Shown piece after piece: positions 48,560-56,896 of a DNA stretch of 59,877 bases. The position numbers and the translations under genes were made by a program. A model generated the notes under the pieces. That model did not search any database. It saw nothing but the letters and a program-made list of their open reading frames with translations, and was not told the origin of the DNA. Numbering within the stretch: position 1 is the stretch's first letter; each line of letters starts with the position of its first letter. The stretch comes from an uncultured Oscillospiraceae bacterium. GTDB lineage: Bacteria; Bacillota; Clostridia; Oscillospirales; Oscillospiraceae. The stretch is from the NCBI GenBank assembly GCA_910587255.1, contig CAJUKT010000037.1:1-59877 (forward strand), given 5' to 3'.

Positions 48560-49273
48560 ATGGCATACCGGCAAGTCTACTTTCGCATCCGTACCGACTG
48601 CTACAGCTCCGGCTGGACAAGCGATGCCGACAGGACCGCATTCAAAGAGGAGAGCCGCCGCCTGTTCCAAGAGCTGGGGTGGGCGGTTACCTTTGGGCAC
48701 AATGGAAGCTGTGATACAGCCGCCAAAGACCAGCAGGATCTCTACCTGCACCCCAGCAGTTTCAGCGGAGTGATAGACGAGGACAGCATCCAGCCCCTGC
48801 AAGAGCAGCTATCGAAAGCGCGAACCTTCCGCTGCTATCACGTGGACCGCTATGAGGAATACCGGGATCTGAGCGATGAAGCGTATCGGGCGGAGCTGGA
48901 GGCCAAGCGGGATGAAATCACAAGTTATATCCTGGAAAAATGCAGGACAAAGCGCAGTAATCTTTACATTGTAGACCCCGTTGCGATCCATGTCGCGGAA
49001 CACTTTAAAATCCGCCGCCTGTGTGACAAAGACGGACGCAATAAGGTCGGGAATCAGTTTGTAGCTGAACTGATGGACGAACTGCTCCAGAAGGGCTGGC
49101 TGGTCTCTGCCAAAACATCTTACGGTGATGGCATCCGAACTGCCACCAATAAGGAACGGGGTATCTCCCGTCAGCCTGCGGCACAGGTCGATGGGCAGAT
49201 CACCATGGAGAATCAGGAAAATAAGGCGCCCAAAAAGAAAAAAGGGAGAAAACCGGCTGGCCCCAGCCTGTAG
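48560..49273 (+). CDS. Conjugative-element protein of unknown function (237 aa)
   Basis: GAGGAGG precedes the ATG. The protein starts with a beta-like YRQVYFRIRTDCYSSGW. It has an Asp/Lys-rich middle containing CDTAAKDQQDLYLHPSSF, a helical EAKRDEITSYILEKCRTKRS region and a Lys-rich disordered tail (APKKKKGRKPAG). The lysine tail suggests nucleic-acid contact. I recall similar proteins near the left end of such elements but know no function. Confidence 0.78.
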   Translation: MAYRQVYFRIRTDCYSSGWTSDADRTAFKEESRRLFQELGWAVTFGHNGSCDTAAKDQQDLYLHPSSFSGVIDEDSIQPLQEQLSKARTFRCYHVDRYEEYRDLSDEAYRAELEAKRDEITSYILEKCRTKRSNLYIVDPVAIHVAEHFKIRRLCDKDGRNKVGNQFVAELMDELLQKGWLVSAKTSYGDGIRTATNKERGISRQPAAQVDGQITMENQENKAPKKKKGRKPAGPSL

Positions 49274-49431
49274 GACGGTCACAGACTGGGGGCGGCTTTT
49301 TGTTCCCACGCCTGTTCACATTGGTGGTTATGCTTGGTTTGTCTCCCAATCATTGTTGGTAATAGTGAATAGCTTTCTCCGTGCCTTTCGGCTATACTTG
49401 CGTTGCAATCAGTGGAAAGGAGAATGACGCC

Positions 49432-49887
49432 ATGCCAGCCACCAAAAACCTCTGCGCTCAGATCAGCTTGGAACTGCATCAAAAAATCTCGGAGGCCAGA
49501 GAGGAATCGGGCCTGACCACCGCACAGTACATTACCAACCTGTTACTCGAATACTACGAAATGAAAGAAAATGGAGGTAAAATGATTATGTCTAACAGCA
49601 GCAGAACGATGGCCTTCCAGATCCCGGAAACCCTTTTCCAGCGGATTAAAGCCCACCTGGAGCGTGAGACCCAGCGCACTGGCCGGAAGCTGACCCAGCG
49701 GGAGTTCGTGCTGGGACTGATCGAGGAGGCGCTGAACGAGGCCGAGCAGCAGGTCGTGGAGAACGACCCGGAGCCGGATGAGAAACAGCCCAGCGAGGAC
49801 GCCGGTGTCAGCCCCTGTGAGGCCCAGCCGGAGGGCGGCGACACCCAGCCCCAGGAGGATGGCGAACCCGCCGTGTGGGGCGCGTAA
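49432..49887 (+). CDS. Tandem ribbon-helix-helix-like protein
   Basis: The 151-residue protein holds two similar halves: LCAQISLELHQKISEAREES with AQYITNLLLEYYEM, and MAFQIPETLFQRIKAHLERE with REFVLGLIEEALNEAE. Each half fits a ribbon-helix-helix pattern, so it may bind DNA as an autoregulator or accessory transfer factor. An acidic tail follows. The ATG at 49432 has AAAGGAG upstream. A second ATG at 49582 has its own strong GGAGG, so a shorter product (second half only, about 101 residues) may also be made. Confidence 0.75.
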   Translation: MPATKNLCAQISLELHQKISEAREESGLTTAQYITNLLLEYYEMKENGGKMIMSNSSRTMAFQIPETLFQRIKAHLERETQRTGRKLTQREFVLGLIEEALNEAEQQVVENDPEPDEKQPSEDAGVSPCEAQPEGGDTQPQEDGEPAVWGA

Positions 49888-49925
49888 CGGGCCATATGAG
49901 GCCACAACAACTGAACAGTAGATGA

Positions 49926-49973
49926 GAAGCCACCAGAGCATCCCGATTACCGGGATGCTCTGGTGGCTTCTTT
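49926..49973 (+). terminator. Very long perfect hairpin terminator
   Basis: A perfect 20-bp stem (49926-49945 with 49951-49970) with a five-base loop and TTTG after it separates the ribbon-helix-helix gene from the primase-like gene. Confidence 0.9.
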
Positions 49974-50042
49974 GCGTTTCGCCGGAAAAGGAGGTGAATC
50001 AACACGAAACAAAATGCAGCCTTTCGCTTCACAGATGAGGAG

Positions 50043-50957
50043 ATGGAGACCGCCAAGAGGACAGACCTGCCGGACCTGCTGGAACACCTGGGCTACACCG
50101 TCCGCCGCCTGGGCAGCCGGTATCACACTACCAGGGAGATGGACAGCATCCGCATCAAGGAACGCCGGACCTGGAAGCGGTACTCCAACGGCACAGGCGG
50201 AGACGCCATCACATTCCTGCAGGAGTTCTGCGGCAAGGATTTCCGGGAGGCGGTGAACTACCTGCTGGAGTTCAACGGCAAGCGTCCCAGGGACTCCCCC
50301 ACCCCTCGTCCCAACCCCGTCCAGCAGGAGGAAAAGCCCGTCTTCGCCCTGCCCATCCCCAACCGGGACCATCGGCGGGTGTTCGCCTATCTTCAAAAGA
50401 GGGGCATCGCCGTCCAGGTCATCCGGGGCTTCATCGAGGCTGGCCTTCTGTACGAGGACAGCCTGCACCACAACTGCGTGTTTGTGGGCCGGGAGGTCAG
50501 CGGCAAGCCGGTGTTCGCCAGCAAGCGCGGCACCTACGACTTGAACGGCTCCGGCTTCAAAGGAGATGTTCCCGGCAGCAACAAAGATGTGGCCTTCCGG
50601 CTCCCCTGCAACCCAGCTCTGGATTGGGTGGCGGTGTTCGAAGCGCCCGTCGATCTCATGAGCTTTTGCACCCTCCACCGGCAGGTGCGGAGCAACACCG
50701 TAGCCCTTTGCGGACCGTACCAAGGCCCGCTGGATACCTACCTGCGGGAGAACCCACATCTGAAACGGATCGTTCTGTGTCTGGACGCGGACGGGCCAGG
50801 GCGGGAGGCTACAGAGAAGTTCCAAGCAGAGTATGGGCAGAAAGGCTATGACGTGTCCACCCGGATGCCTGCCCAGGGGAAGGACTGGAACGAGTGTCTG
50901 CAACAGCGAGACTGGGCCAGAGAAAGGGGGGATCAGCGCCAAAGTATTGCCAGATAA
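50043..50957 (+). CDS. DUF3991/TOPRIM primase-like protein
   Basis: The N-terminal part (about 1-85, DLPDLLEHLGYTVRRLGSRY, YSNGTGGDAITFLQEFCGKD) resembles a CHC2-like DUF3991 module. The C-terminal part (about 150-300) is a TOPRIM domain (AVFEAPVDLMSF, RIVLCLDADGPGREATE). Such proteins may prime the transferred strand after conjugation. The ATG at 50043 has GAGGAG directly against it, which is poor. The frame is open back to 49998, where AAAAGGAGG precedes ATC-AAC-ACG codons encoding NTKQNAAFRFTDEE. Homologues, as I recall them, start there, so a non-AUG start near 49998-50004 is likely. Confidence 0.87.
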   Translation: METAKRTDLPDLLEHLGYTVRRLGSRYHTTREMDSIRIKERRTWKRYSNGTGGDAITFLQEFCGKDFREAVNYLLEFNGKRPRDSPTPRPNPVQQEEKPVFALPIPNRDHRRVFAYLQKRGIAVQVIRGFIEAGLLYEDSLHHNCVFVGREVSGKPVFASKRGTYDLNGSGFKGDVPGSNKDVAFRLPCNPALDWVAVFEAPVDLMSFCTLHRQVRSNTVALCGPYQGPLDTYLRENPHLKRIVLCLDADGPGREATEKFQAEYGQKGYDVSTRMPAQGKDWNECLQQRDWARERGDQRQSIAR

Positions 50958-51004
50958 TCGCATCATCCAGGCTCAAAACAAACAAAAAATGGAGGAACGT
51001 ACAC

Positions 51005-51499
51005 ATGAAACGCATTTTCACGATCCTGTGCGCCCTGGCCATCGTCATGGCCGGGAGCGCCACCGCCATGGCGGCGGCACCGGAAGCGGGCCAGAGCGCC
51101 AGCTACTACCCCATCTCTGTGGATGAGTACACCTACGGCGACTTTGACGAGCTGCGGATCAACAAGACCTATCAGCTCTCGCTGTCGGACGATCCCAGCC
51201 TCATCCCCACGGAGGACTTTGTCCGCAATGGCCGAAGGTATTACCTGCTGGACATGACCCGGAAAGACGAGGTGGGCGTGGACATCCAGACCCATACCGA
51301 GGCAGTCACCCAGCCCAGCGATACCAATAACCTGGAGACCATCCTCCAGCGGCTGGACGCGGAGATGGAGGTGACCACCGAGGACGGCTACGTTGGCGTC
51401 CTGCGGCTGGATCACACCAGCGTCCAGGTGACCACGGACGGCTATGCCACTGTCAACGCCAGTGCGGTTTTGCAATTTTTCGCCGAACACGGAATGTAA
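51005..51499 (+). pseudogene. Secreted element protein truncated by a MITE-like insertion
   Basis: The frame begins well: GGAGG before the ATG, a signal peptide (KRIFTILCALAIVMAGSATA, then MAAAPE) and a soluble domain (YYPISVDEYTYGDFDELRIN, LDMTRKDEVGVDIQTHTE, LDAEMEVTTEDGYVGVLRLD). At about residue 155 it runs into the terminal repeat of the palindromic element at 51471, and the last residues (LQFFAEHGM) are encoded by that repeat. Homologues I recall are clearly longer. So it is probably a truncated surface protein of the element; whether the short form is functional is unknown. Confidence 0.72.
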
Positions 51500-51688
51500 G
51501 AAATCGCCGGGTAGTGGTGTGCAGCCTATGAATCATTATACTTGTCGTTTTCGCCCGTCAAGTCTAAAATGCACTGATAAATCAGGACTTGACGGGCTTC
51601 AAGCCGACAAGTGGTACGGTAATCAAGGCTGTATACACCCGCATGCTGCCCGGCGAAAAATGACATTTCATTTCGGCGAAAAACTGCA
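51471..51688. mobile_element. MITE-like palindromic element
   Basis: Terminal inverted repeats TGCAATTTTTCGCCGAA (51471-51487) and its partner TTCGGCGAAAAACTGCA (51672-51688) continue inward as imperfect repeats of about 60 bp. An inner perfect pair (51553-51564 with 51586-51597), flanked by CTTGTCG/CGACAAG, completes one long hairpin. There is no transposase frame. The unit of 218 bp truncates the upstream gene. No clear target duplication is seen. Confidence 0.75.
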
Positions 51689-51695
51689 TTTTTAA

Positions 51696-51833
51696 ATGGC
51701 GTTGACAACCGCCTGCGGGAGCTATTATGAGGCCCTCAACATCATCAGCGAGTATGTGGAGACAGAACTGTCTCCCAAATCCGAACCCCAAAAATCTACG
51801 AAAAAGAAAGTGAGGAACGCACATGAGCGATAA
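51696..51833 (+). pseudogene. Leftover 3' end of an element gene after the MITE
   Basis: A 45-codon frame starts just after the palindromic element and encodes CGSYYEALNIISEYVETELS then PKSEPQKSTKKKVRNAHER. It overlaps the methyltransferase start by 11 bp, as a true upstream gene end would. It does not look like a continuation of the truncated gene on the other side, so the insertion was probably accompanied by a deletion. No ribosome-binding site of its own is visible. Confidence 0.5.
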
Positions 51834-52551
51834 TCCCAGATGGGAGATCATCCAGGGCGATGCCCTGAAGCTGCTGGGGGGCTTCTCCCCCGGGACCTTC
51901 GACGCTATCATTACCGACCCGCCCTACGCCTCCGGGGGCCGCACCCAAGCGGAGAAGAACAAGTCCACCGCCAAGAAGTATTCCAGCATGGGGGACCACG
52001 CGCCCCCGCCCTTCGAGGGAGACGCCAAGGACCAGCGGTCTTGGACCCGCTGGGCGGCGGAGTGGCTGGCGGACGCCCGGAAGCTGTGCAAGCCCGGAGC
52101 GCCGGTGTGTATGTTCATCGACTGGCGGCAGCTCCCCGCCGCTTCGGACGCCCTCCAGTGGGCGGGCTGGATCTGGCGCGGCACCGCTGTCTGGGACAAG
52201 GGCAACTCCCGGCCCCAGAAGGGCCGTTTCCGCCAGCAGGCGGAGTACATCGTGTGGGGCTCCAACGGCGATATGCCCATTAACCGCCCCGTCCCCTGCC
52301 TGCCGGGGGTGTTCAAGTACGGCAACCCCCAGAACCGCATCCACCTGACGGAGAAGCCCCTCCAGCTCATGCGGGACATCGTGAAGATCACCGAGCCGGG
52401 TGGGCACATCCTGGACCCCTTCGCCGGGTCCGGCACCACCGTCCTGGCCGCCGTGCTGGAGGGCTACACCGCCACTGGAATCGAGGTGACGGACAAGTAC
52501 ACCCGCCTCGCCAGAGAGCGAATCGCCCAGGAGCTGGTGCAGGCGGCGTGA
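51823..52551 (+). CDS. DNA methyltransferase (N6-adenine/N4-cytosine, beta-type order)
   Basis: The 242-residue protein has the catalytic motif TDPPYASGG (about 31-39) before the SAM-binding motif HILDPFAGSGTTVLAAVLEG (about 197-216), plus VFKYGNPQNRIHLTEKPLQL. The order places it with beta-class amino-methyltransferases. No restriction enzyme is adjacent, so it is an orphan that could protect the element on entry to a new host. AGTGAGGAAC precedes the ATG. Confidence 0.93.
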   Translation: MSDNPRWEIIQGDALKLLGGFSPGTFDAIITDPPYASGGRTQAEKNKSTAKKYSSMGDHAPPPFEGDAKDQRSWTRWAAEWLADARKLCKPGAPVCMFIDWRQLPAASDALQWAGWIWRGTAVWDKGNSRPQKGRFRQQAEYIVWGSNGDMPINRPVPCLPGVFKYGNPQNRIHLTEKPLQLMRDIVKITEPGGHILDPFAGSGTTVLAAVLEGYTATGIEVTDKYTRLARERIAQELVQAA

Positions 52552-52636
52552 CCGATAACTGTCTGCCGATTTATGTGGATATTGCCGCGAAGGTGTGGTA
52601 TGATGTGGGCTACCAAAATAACAGGAGGTGCCAGAA

Positions 52637-52939
52637 ATGCAAGTAAACTTCACCTTTGACAAGGCCGCCATAGAGCGGCGGGGCCGCACACTGGAGGATG
52701 TGCATCGGACAGTAAAGAGCCTGTTCGCCGCCCATGACCTTCCCTGCACTTCTGACGGCGATGCCCTGTCTTTCAAGGACAAGGGCCACGGCGATGACTT
52801 CGCCTGTATGTGGGATATCATCCTGTCCCTGCTGCGTTCCGAATGGTTCATGGCCTGCGCCGCCTCCTGTGTCTGGCAGGACGAGGATGGCGAGGAGGAT
52901 GTACTCGCTCAGGCCGGGAAGGTGCGGGGTGCTGTGTAG
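52637..52939 (+). CDS. Small conjugative-element protein (100 aa)
   Basis: AGGAGG precedes the ATG. The product has VNFTFDKAAIERRGRTLEDV, SLFAAHDLPCTSDGDALSFK and DFACMWDIILSLLRSEWFMA. It is a compact alpha/beta protein without known motifs. It lies 1 bp before the VapD-like gene and is cotranscribed with it; as a neighbour it could be a partner of that protein. Function unknown. Confidence 0.75.
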   Translation: MQVNFTFDKAAIERRGRTLEDVHRTVKSLFAAHDLPCTSDGDALSFKDKGHGDDFACMWDIILSLLRSEWFMACAASCVWQDEDGEEDVLAQAGKVRGAV

Positions 52940-52940
52940 T

Positions 52941-53333
52941 ATGGGGAGCAGGAAACAGATCACCTTTGATCTGAGCCAGGATGCGCTGAGACAGCACTAT
53001 CCCCGCAAGGAGACGGCCCAGGACCCACAGTTTTTCAAGCGGGCCTACAAGGACATCCAGCGGTTCATGGACAGCAACGGCTTTGAGCGGCGGCAGTATT
53101 CTGTGTATGTCTCTACTGAGGAACTGACCGCGTTGGATGTGGCTGTCCTGACCCAGCAGATGGCGGAGGAGCTGCCTTGGCTGCGGTACTGCGTCAGGGA
53201 GATCACGGCAACGAATATCGGGGCGCGGCACAGCCTTCTGGGCCTGCTGCGCTCCGACGCGCCGCCCGCCGAACTCCTGCCGCCGCCTGTGGCAAAAGGT
53301 CGGCAGAAAAAGAGAAAAGAACCGGAACGATAG
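52941..53333 (+). CDS. VapD-like (Cas2-fold) protein
   Basis: The 130-residue protein has the VapD pattern: a first strand with an acidic residue (KQITFDLSQDALRQHYP), then FFKRAYKDIQRFMDSNGFER, RQYSVYVSTEELTALDVAVL, TQQMAEELPWLRYCVREITA. VapD proteins are small ferredoxin-like endoribonucleases related to Cas2, found in toxin-antitoxin and plasmid settings. A basic tail (KGRQKKRKEPER) is added here. The ATG at 52941 follows the previous stop by one base. The call is from sequence pattern only; catalytic Asp near residue 10 is kept. Confidence 0.68.
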   Translation: MGSRKQITFDLSQDALRQHYPRKETAQDPQFFKRAYKDIQRFMDSNGFERRQYSVYVSTEELTALDVAVLTQQMAEELPWLRYCVREITATNIGARHSLLGLLRSDAPPAELLPPPVAKGRQKKRKEPER

Positions 53334-53443
53334 CTGTGGAGCGTGTTCATTGGAACACGTTTCACAGCATTTTCATTACCTGGAGGTGACGAACTATCAA
53401 GTATTATCCCATCAATGAGGAACTGGCCCGCAGGGCGAAAGGG

Positions 53444-55099
53444 ATGATCAGCTTCTCCGACTATGTACCGGGGAGCGCCACAGCGTCCTACCGGCAGGCA
53501 GTGGATAAGGCCGCCGAGATCGCGGAGCAGCAGAAGCGAATGGTGGACCCCATCCACCATGAGAAGATAGACCGTCTGCTGGACACCTACACCCGCAGGC
53601 TGGCGGAGAATATGAATCAAGGCTACGCTATCACCGCCCGTGTGCCGTCCATCCTAATCGCTGGCGGAAGCAATTTCCCTGTCCGCCAAAAGGAGAAACA
53701 GAACCGGGCCGCAGACGCCAACATGGCGGAGTGGCGGCAGATCCAGGGCTTGCTGGACAAGATCCGCGGCACAGGCAGGGGCGGCATCAGCGCCGATGAC
53801 CCGGAGGCTGTGCAGAAGCTGAAGTCGAAACTGGCAGGGCTGGAGCAGGAACAGGAGCGGATGAAAGCGGTCAACGCCTATTACCGGAAGCATAAGACCC
53901 TGGATGGCTGTCCTCAGCTCACCCCAGATGAAGTGGAGCGGCGGAGAGCGGCCATGGCCCGGAGCTGGCGGGCTGATCCCAAGCCCTATGAGAGCTATCT
54001 CCTGACGAACAACAACGCCAACATCCGCCAGACGAAGAAGCGGATCGAGGAGTTGTCTGCCAAAAAGGAAACGGAATTCGAGGGCTGGTCTTTCGAGGGC
54101 GGCGAAGTGAAAATGGACCTGCAGGCGAACCGGCTCCAGGTGTTCTTCCACGAGAAGCCTGACCGGGATACCTGCTCGGCCATGCGGCATGGCGGCTTCC
54201 GATGGGCGCCCAGCGTAGGGGCGTGGCAGAGGCAGCTCACCAACAACGCCATCTGGACCGCCACGCACATGGACTGTCTCCGGTCTCTGTCCGGGGAGCA
54301 GCCCACACAAGAACAGGCCGGACCTGTGCGGGAAGTACCGCAGGGTGACGGCAGCGGGTGGGGCTTCTACATCATCGCAGACCTGAAAACCTGGGCGGAC
54401 AACGCAGAAAACCGCTGCCCGCTGGAACATTTCCCTTCTTTTGAAGCGGCAAAAGCCCGGTTTGCCGAACTGCGGGGCAAACCTTACAACAGCGAGGCCG
54501 TAGTACCCGGCCCGGATGGACAGCCGCCCGCCCGCCTGACCTTGGGACTGGAGAGCGCGGACGGCATGAGTGCCGCCGACATCCTCCATGTGCGCGAGGG
54601 AGAGAACTATCTCGTCACCGACTTCACCCGGTCGGAACGTCTTCGGGACGATCCTGCGGTCATGGATATTCTGGCCCAGGTCTCCCGTGAGATCGGCTTT
54701 GACCGGGTGCGCGTGTGGGAACAGGCGGAGGGTGGCCGCCAAACGCTGTCCATCGTCCCCTTCGCAGAGTGGGATGATCCCTACTTCACCGCCAACACAC
54801 CGGGCCGGATCGCGGCCCTATACTATGAACTGCTGCATCGCTGCGACCCGCTCCCGGAGGACAGAGAACTTCACAAAGGGCAGATCGCGGAGATCGTCCA
54901 GTTTATCCAGCAGGGTGGAAAATACAGCATCAGCCAACTGTCCCTGGCTGTTTCCACGCTCCAAGCCGGACACCCCAACGATACCGTTGTTCAGGAGCTG
55001 GCTTCTACACTGAAAACGGAACTCTCCAATTATAGTGCGCCGGAACAGGACACTGTGCAGCATCAGAAGCCCAGACACAAGAAGTCCCCGGAGCGGTAG
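53444..55099 (+). CDS. Large conjugative-element protein with FRW..WQRQL motif
   Basis: The 551-residue protein has a helical N-terminal half (SFSDYVPGSATASYRQAVDK, then Lys/Glu-rich coiled coil to about 190). A conserved module (about 210-265, VKMDLQANRLQVFFHEKPDR, HGGFRWAPSVGAWQRQLTNN) follows, then a YodL-like segment (GWGFYIIADLKTWADNAENR) and a C-terminal alpha-helical region. Such modules occur in large phage/ICE polyvalent proteins. The true start is probably upstream: at 53396 an ATC codon lies nine bases after GGAGG and gives KYYPINEELARRAKGMISF, the N-terminus I expect for homologues; no AUG/GUG/UUG exists there. Confidence 0.78.
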   Translation: MISFSDYVPGSATASYRQAVDKAAEIAEQQKRMVDPIHHEKIDRLLDTYTRRLAENMNQGYAITARVPSILIAGGSNFPVRQKEKQNRAADANMAEWRQIQGLLDKIRGTGRGGISADDPEAVQKLKSKLAGLEQEQERMKAVNAYYRKHKTLDGCPQLTPDEVERRRAAMARSWRADPKPYESYLLTNNNANIRQTKKRIEELSAKKETEFEGWSFEGGEVKMDLQANRLQVFFHEKPDRDTCSAMRHGGFRWAPSVGAWQRQLTNNAIWTATHMDCLRSLSGEQPTQEQAGPVREVPQGDGSGWGFYIIADLKTWADNAENRCPLEHFPSFEAAKARFAELRGKPYNSEAVVPGPDGQPPARLTLGLESADGMSAADILHVREGENYLVTDFTRSERLRDDPAVMDILAQVSREIGFDRVRVWEQAEGGRQTLSIVPFAEWDDPYFTANTPGRIAALYYELLHRCDPLPEDRELHKGQIAEIVQFIQQGGKYSISQLSLAVSTLQAGHPNDTVVQELASTLKTELSNYSAPEQDTVQHQKPRHKKSPER

Positions 55100-55187
55100 G
55101 GCCGCAGGCAAGGTGTAAACAATTCACCTTGCCTCTCTTCTTTACAGAAACAAGGTGAATCTATAACACCCAGCAGGAGGTGAGAAC

Positions 55188-55586
55188 TTGGCGGAATCTA
55201 CGATCAACACTTACTTTTGCAGAAAGCCGAGATGTTTGGACGATCTGCTGGAGGAGCGGCGCCAAGGGCCTGTCCGTGTCCAAGTGGAGCGGATCATCCA
55301 ACTGACCTACGAGCAGTACCAGCACTTTCTCAGCCACATCTGGGAAGGTATGCCCTTTTTTGAGGCCCACAAGCGCAGCACGTACTGTGACAGCAAGGGT
55401 GTGAACCACTGTCTGCTGGTGACTGCCCGGAATATCCGGGGCGGTATCCTGGTGGACTGTCAGGGTTACAACTTTGCCCGCTATGCGGCGGATTTGCCAG
55501 ACAAATCGATTCTGGATCTGCGGAGTGTTCCGATAGACCACTACGAGATGAAGCTCCGGCAGCCCCGCAACCAGCAGGAGCGGTGA
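55188..55586 (+). CDS. Conjugative-element protein (DUF6329-like), TTG start
   Basis: The 132-residue protein includes INTYFCRKPRCLDDLLEERR, VERIIQLTYEQYQHFLSHIW, and VNHCLLVTARNIRGGILVDC with QGYNFARYAADLPDKS. It is a single-domain soluble protein widespread, as I recall, in Tn1549-type elements; the function is unknown. It begins at a TTG with AGGAGG seven bases upstream and no alternative nearby. It lies just before the probable transfer origin. Confidence 0.75.
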   Translation: MAESTINTYFCRKPRCLDDLLEERRQGPVRVQVERIIQLTYEQYQHFLSHIWEGMPFFEAHKRSTYCDSKGVNHCLLVTARNIRGGILVDCQGYNFARYAADLPDKSILDLRSVPIDHYEMKLRQPRNQQER

Positions 55587-55639
55587 TGATTTCCCCTTTG
55601 AGGACGCGGGCTTCGCCCGCCCCTTCCAATCACCCTTAC

Positions 55640-55760
55640 CGCTTAGAAGGTCGCCCCGCCAACGGCGGGGCCGAGGCCCTCACCGCCCAGGGGGCGGTGA
55701 GGGCGCAAGCATAGCGCAAATGTACATTTTGCGCGCTTGCAGGGGAAAATCCCCTGTCCC
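55640..55760. other. Candidate origin of transfer (oriT)
   Basis: The gap before the mobilisation genes holds four stacked inverted repeats: GCCCCGCC/GGCGGGGC (about 55653-55671), CCCTCACCGCCC/GGGCGGTGAGGG (about 55677-55703), GCAAGC..GCGCAAA with TTTGCGC..GCTTGC around TGTACA (55705-55740), and AGGGGA/TCCCCT (55741-55755). Repeats of this kind directly upstream of mobC and the relaxase gene are typical of oriT. No nick site can be stated. Confidence 0.55.
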
Positions 55761-55815
55761 CTATGCCGCCTGCGGGCGGAAAATTTGCGGCCACAGGCCG
55801 GGAGAGGAGCGTGGA

Positions 55816-56589
55816 GTGCGAAGTGTCGCCTCAGTGAGCTTTGGCAAGGACTCCCTCGCCATGCTCTTGCTATTACTGGAGCGAAACACTCGATTGGACG
55901 AAGTGATCTTTTACAATTCGGAAATGGAATTTCAAACTATATACGATATCCGGGACCGAATCAAGCCGGTCCTGGCGCAGCGGGGCATTCGGTTCACCGA
56001 GGTGAAACCGGGTGTCCCGTTTTTATACAATATGCTGGACAGACCGGTGAACTCCAAGAAGAACGGCTTCCACCTGGGCTACGGCTGGTGCGGCGGCCCC
56101 TGCCGCTGGGGGACCAAGCTCAAGACCCTTTCCCTGGACGGTGTGGCCCTGGACGCAGGCATCCACTATGTGGGCATCGCCGCAGACGAGCCGGATCGGC
56201 TGGCACGGCTGGAGGCCCCCAAGTGTTCGCCCTTGGCCGAAGCCGGGATGACGGAGACGGACTGTCTGGCGTATTGCTATGAGCGGGGATTTTATTGGGA
56301 GGAAAATGGTATCCGGCTGTATGACATCCTGGACAGGGTGTCCTGCTGGTGCTGTAAAAACAAGAATCGGAAGGAACTAAAAGCCATCTATCAGTTTCTC
56401 CCGCAGTATTGGGAGAAGCTGAAGGGACTGCAGGCCCAGATCCCCATGCCCATGAAGCCCTACAGCCGAAAGGGTGTCCCTTATGGCAATGTGTATGATT
56501 TAGAAAAGGTGTTTGAGCGGGAGATCCAGGCGGAGAAAGACGGCAGCACCCCAAAGGGAAAAAGGAGGCGGCATGAGCAGAGCAGATAA
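55816..56589 (+). CDS. PAPS reductase/DndC-like PP-loop protein
   Basis: The 257-residue protein from the GTG at 55816 (GAGGAG six bases upstream) has the PP-loop ASVSFGKDSLAMLLLLL, DEVIFYNSEMEFQTIYDIRD, GYGWCGGPCRWGTKLKT and the Cys cluster RVSCWCCKNKNRKELKAI. It belongs to the phosphoadenosine-phosphosulfate-reductase-like ATP pyrophosphatases, which activate a substrate with ATP and often use an Fe-S cluster. True sulfate reduction is unlikely in this context. It precedes mobC, overlapping it by 17 bp, so it is tied to the transfer operon. Confidence 0.87.
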   Translation: MRSVASVSFGKDSLAMLLLLLERNTRLDEVIFYNSEMEFQTIYDIRDRIKPVLAQRGIRFTEVKPGVPFLYNMLDRPVNSKKNGFHLGYGWCGGPCRWGTKLKTLSLDGVALDAGIHYVGIAADEPDRLARLEAPKCSPLAEAGMTETDCLAYCYERGFYWEENGIRLYDILDRVSCWCCKNKNRKELKAIYQFLPQYWEKLKGLQAQIPMPMKPYSRKGVPYGNVYDLEKVFEREIQAEKDGSTPKGKRRRHEQSR

Positions 56590-56896
56590 GCGTGGCCGGC
56601 ACCATGTCCACATCGAACTGACGCCGGCGCAGTACCAGCGGCTGGTGGCCCAGGCCAAGCAGTGCGGCCTCTCCCGGAGGGCCTACCTCGTCCGGCTGAT
56701 CGAAGGGACTCCCGTCCGCGCCCGCCCCTCCCAGGAAATCAAGGACCTGCGCACGGAGATCCACCACATCGGAAACAACATCAACCAGATCGCCCGCAGC
56801 GTCAACGCCGGCATCGCCAGGGCGGAGGATGCCAAGCGGGGGCTGTTCCTGCTGGATCAGGTCTATGAGCTGATGTACCAGATCGCAAAAAAGTAA
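56573..56896 (+). CDS. mobC: MobC-family relaxosome protein
   Basis: The 107-residue protein has a basic N-terminus (RADKRGRHHVHIELTPAQY), a ribbon-helix-helix-like QCGLSRRAYLVRLIEGTPVR and the MobC signature LRTEIHHIGNNINQIARSVN. It helps the relaxase to open oriT DNA. It overlaps the upstream gene by 17 bp and the relaxase start by 1 bp (TAATG). Confidence 0.93.
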   Translation: MSRADKRGRHHVHIELTPAQYQRLVAQAKQCGLSRRAYLVRLIEGTPVRARPSQEIKDLRTEIHHIGNNINQIARSVNAGIARAEDAKRGLFLLDQVYELMYQIAKK

